DNA of 64,000 nucleotides from Anthopleura xanthogrammica (taxonomy: Eukaryota > Cnidaria > Anthozoa > Actiniaria > Actiniidae), in contig OZ025216.1 in the NCBI GenBank assembly GCA_964019055.1, positions 8,616,414-8,680,413 of the forward strand, in the 5' to 3' direction. Each line of letters starts with the position of its first letter. Positions within the stretch are counted from its first letter, which is position 1. Shown in pieces: positions 63,598 to 64,000 of the stretch. Both the position numbers and the translations under genes were made by a program. Under the pieces are notes generated by a model. It ran no database searches. It was not told the origin of the DNA and worked only from the letters and a program-made list of their open reading frames with translations.

Positions 63598-64000
63598 TAG
63601 GTCGAGCTGGAAGATGGCAGCGTTTTTTTGGGCTCTTTCATCTACGATCCATTTTGTATATTTCTCGTAAATCTAAGTCGATGATCTGTATTTGTGTGGC
63701 TTATTTTTTTCATTCAATGTTTCTGTCTGTTATAATTATGGGTACTCAATTAACGCAAGAAATTCTCGAGAAAATCCTGGATAACAAACTTCAACCATTG
63801 CAATCCTCGCTCAAAGAAGTCTAAACCACGATCGCTGATGTTGTCAAGTCAGTTGAATTCTTGAGTTCTGAGTATAAAAAACTTAGCTCTAGAATCACCA
63901 GCATAGAATCAACGAAGCAGAATCTACTTCTTGAAATCAGTTCCCTCAAACAAGAACTGTTTAGCGTATCAAGTGAGATGAAGATGGTGAAAGAAAAGAA
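63598..64000 (+). mobile_element. 5' end of a LINE with an ORF1-like coiled-coil frame, cut by the window edge
   Basis: ATG at 63738 opens a frame 'MGTQLTQEILEKILDNKLQP' that meets a TAA at codon 29 (63822-63824). The same frame then reads on as a heptad-rich coiled coil ('IESTKQNLLLEISSLKQELF' region) to the end of the window. A GC-richer leader with ATGGCAGCG precedes it. This resembles the ORF1 amino terminus of non-LTR retrotransposons. The internal stop suggests an inactive copy. It is inserted in a SARDH intron in the opposite direction. Confidence 0.5.

Overview
The window is animal genomic DNA. Genes are split by GT-AG introns, there are long AT-rich introns, and simple repeats, MITE-like inverted repeats and retroelement fragments are dense. 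The gene set (a Mab-21/cGAS-like protein, a pappalysin, an orphan nuclear receptor close to the NR2/NR5/NR6 groups, a XerD-like tyrosine recombinase and many small DNA transposon relics) best fits a cnidarian, probably an anthozoan such as a coral or sea anemone. This is inference from gene content; no marker in the window fixes the species.

Layout, left to right. 0-3.5 kb: a decayed LINE 3' end and otherwise unrecognised AT-rich sequence. 3.6-6.5 kb (minus): a Mab-21 domain gene with an 18-bp minisatellite in its intron and one apparent frameshift. 6.7-8.8 kb: a 336-bp transposon with 9-bp target duplications, then a 1.5-kb foldback element whose long terminal inverted repeats consist of about 22-bp subrepeats and enclose a zinc-ribbon gene. 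10.1-11.1 kb (minus): an intronless class A GPCR. 12.9-20.1 kb (minus): WDR46/UTP7, a small-subunit ribosome biogenesis factor, reconstructed in 15 exons with consistent phases. 20-22 kb: intergenic MITEs. 22.2-34.6 kb (minus): a complete pappalysin metalloproteinase in 9 exons. 38.4-39.9 kb (minus): TXNL4B/DIM2 in 3 exons, exactly 149 codons. 40.6-46.9 kb (plus): a nuclear receptor in 4 coding exons. 47-54 kb: gene-poor DNA with a near-perfect 463-bp hairpin element carrying a 9-bp target duplication. 54.7-55.6 kb (plus): a tyrosine recombinase with all catalytic residues, between 191-bp direct repeats. 56.1-63.4 kb (minus): the 3' eleven exons of mitochondrial sarcosine dehydrogenase, whose first exons lie beyond the right edge. 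63.6-64 kb: the 5' end of a LINE.

The host genes show no operon-like relationship: ribosome biogenesis, splicing, extracellular proteolysis, receptor signalling, a nuclear receptor and one-carbon metabolism. The most distinctive material is the mobile DNA: (i) the foldback element with a captured gene, (ii) two elements of identical length and the hairpin, all with 9-bp target duplications as in Mutator-like transposons, (iii) TTAA-flanked piggyBac-like non-autonomous elements, and (iv) the recombinase locus, which shares a terminal motif with the unusual C-terminal extension of sarcosine dehydrogenase.

Exon coordinates come from reading splice signals and reading frames by eye. Family names rest on recognised motifs and remembered family features, not on a database search.
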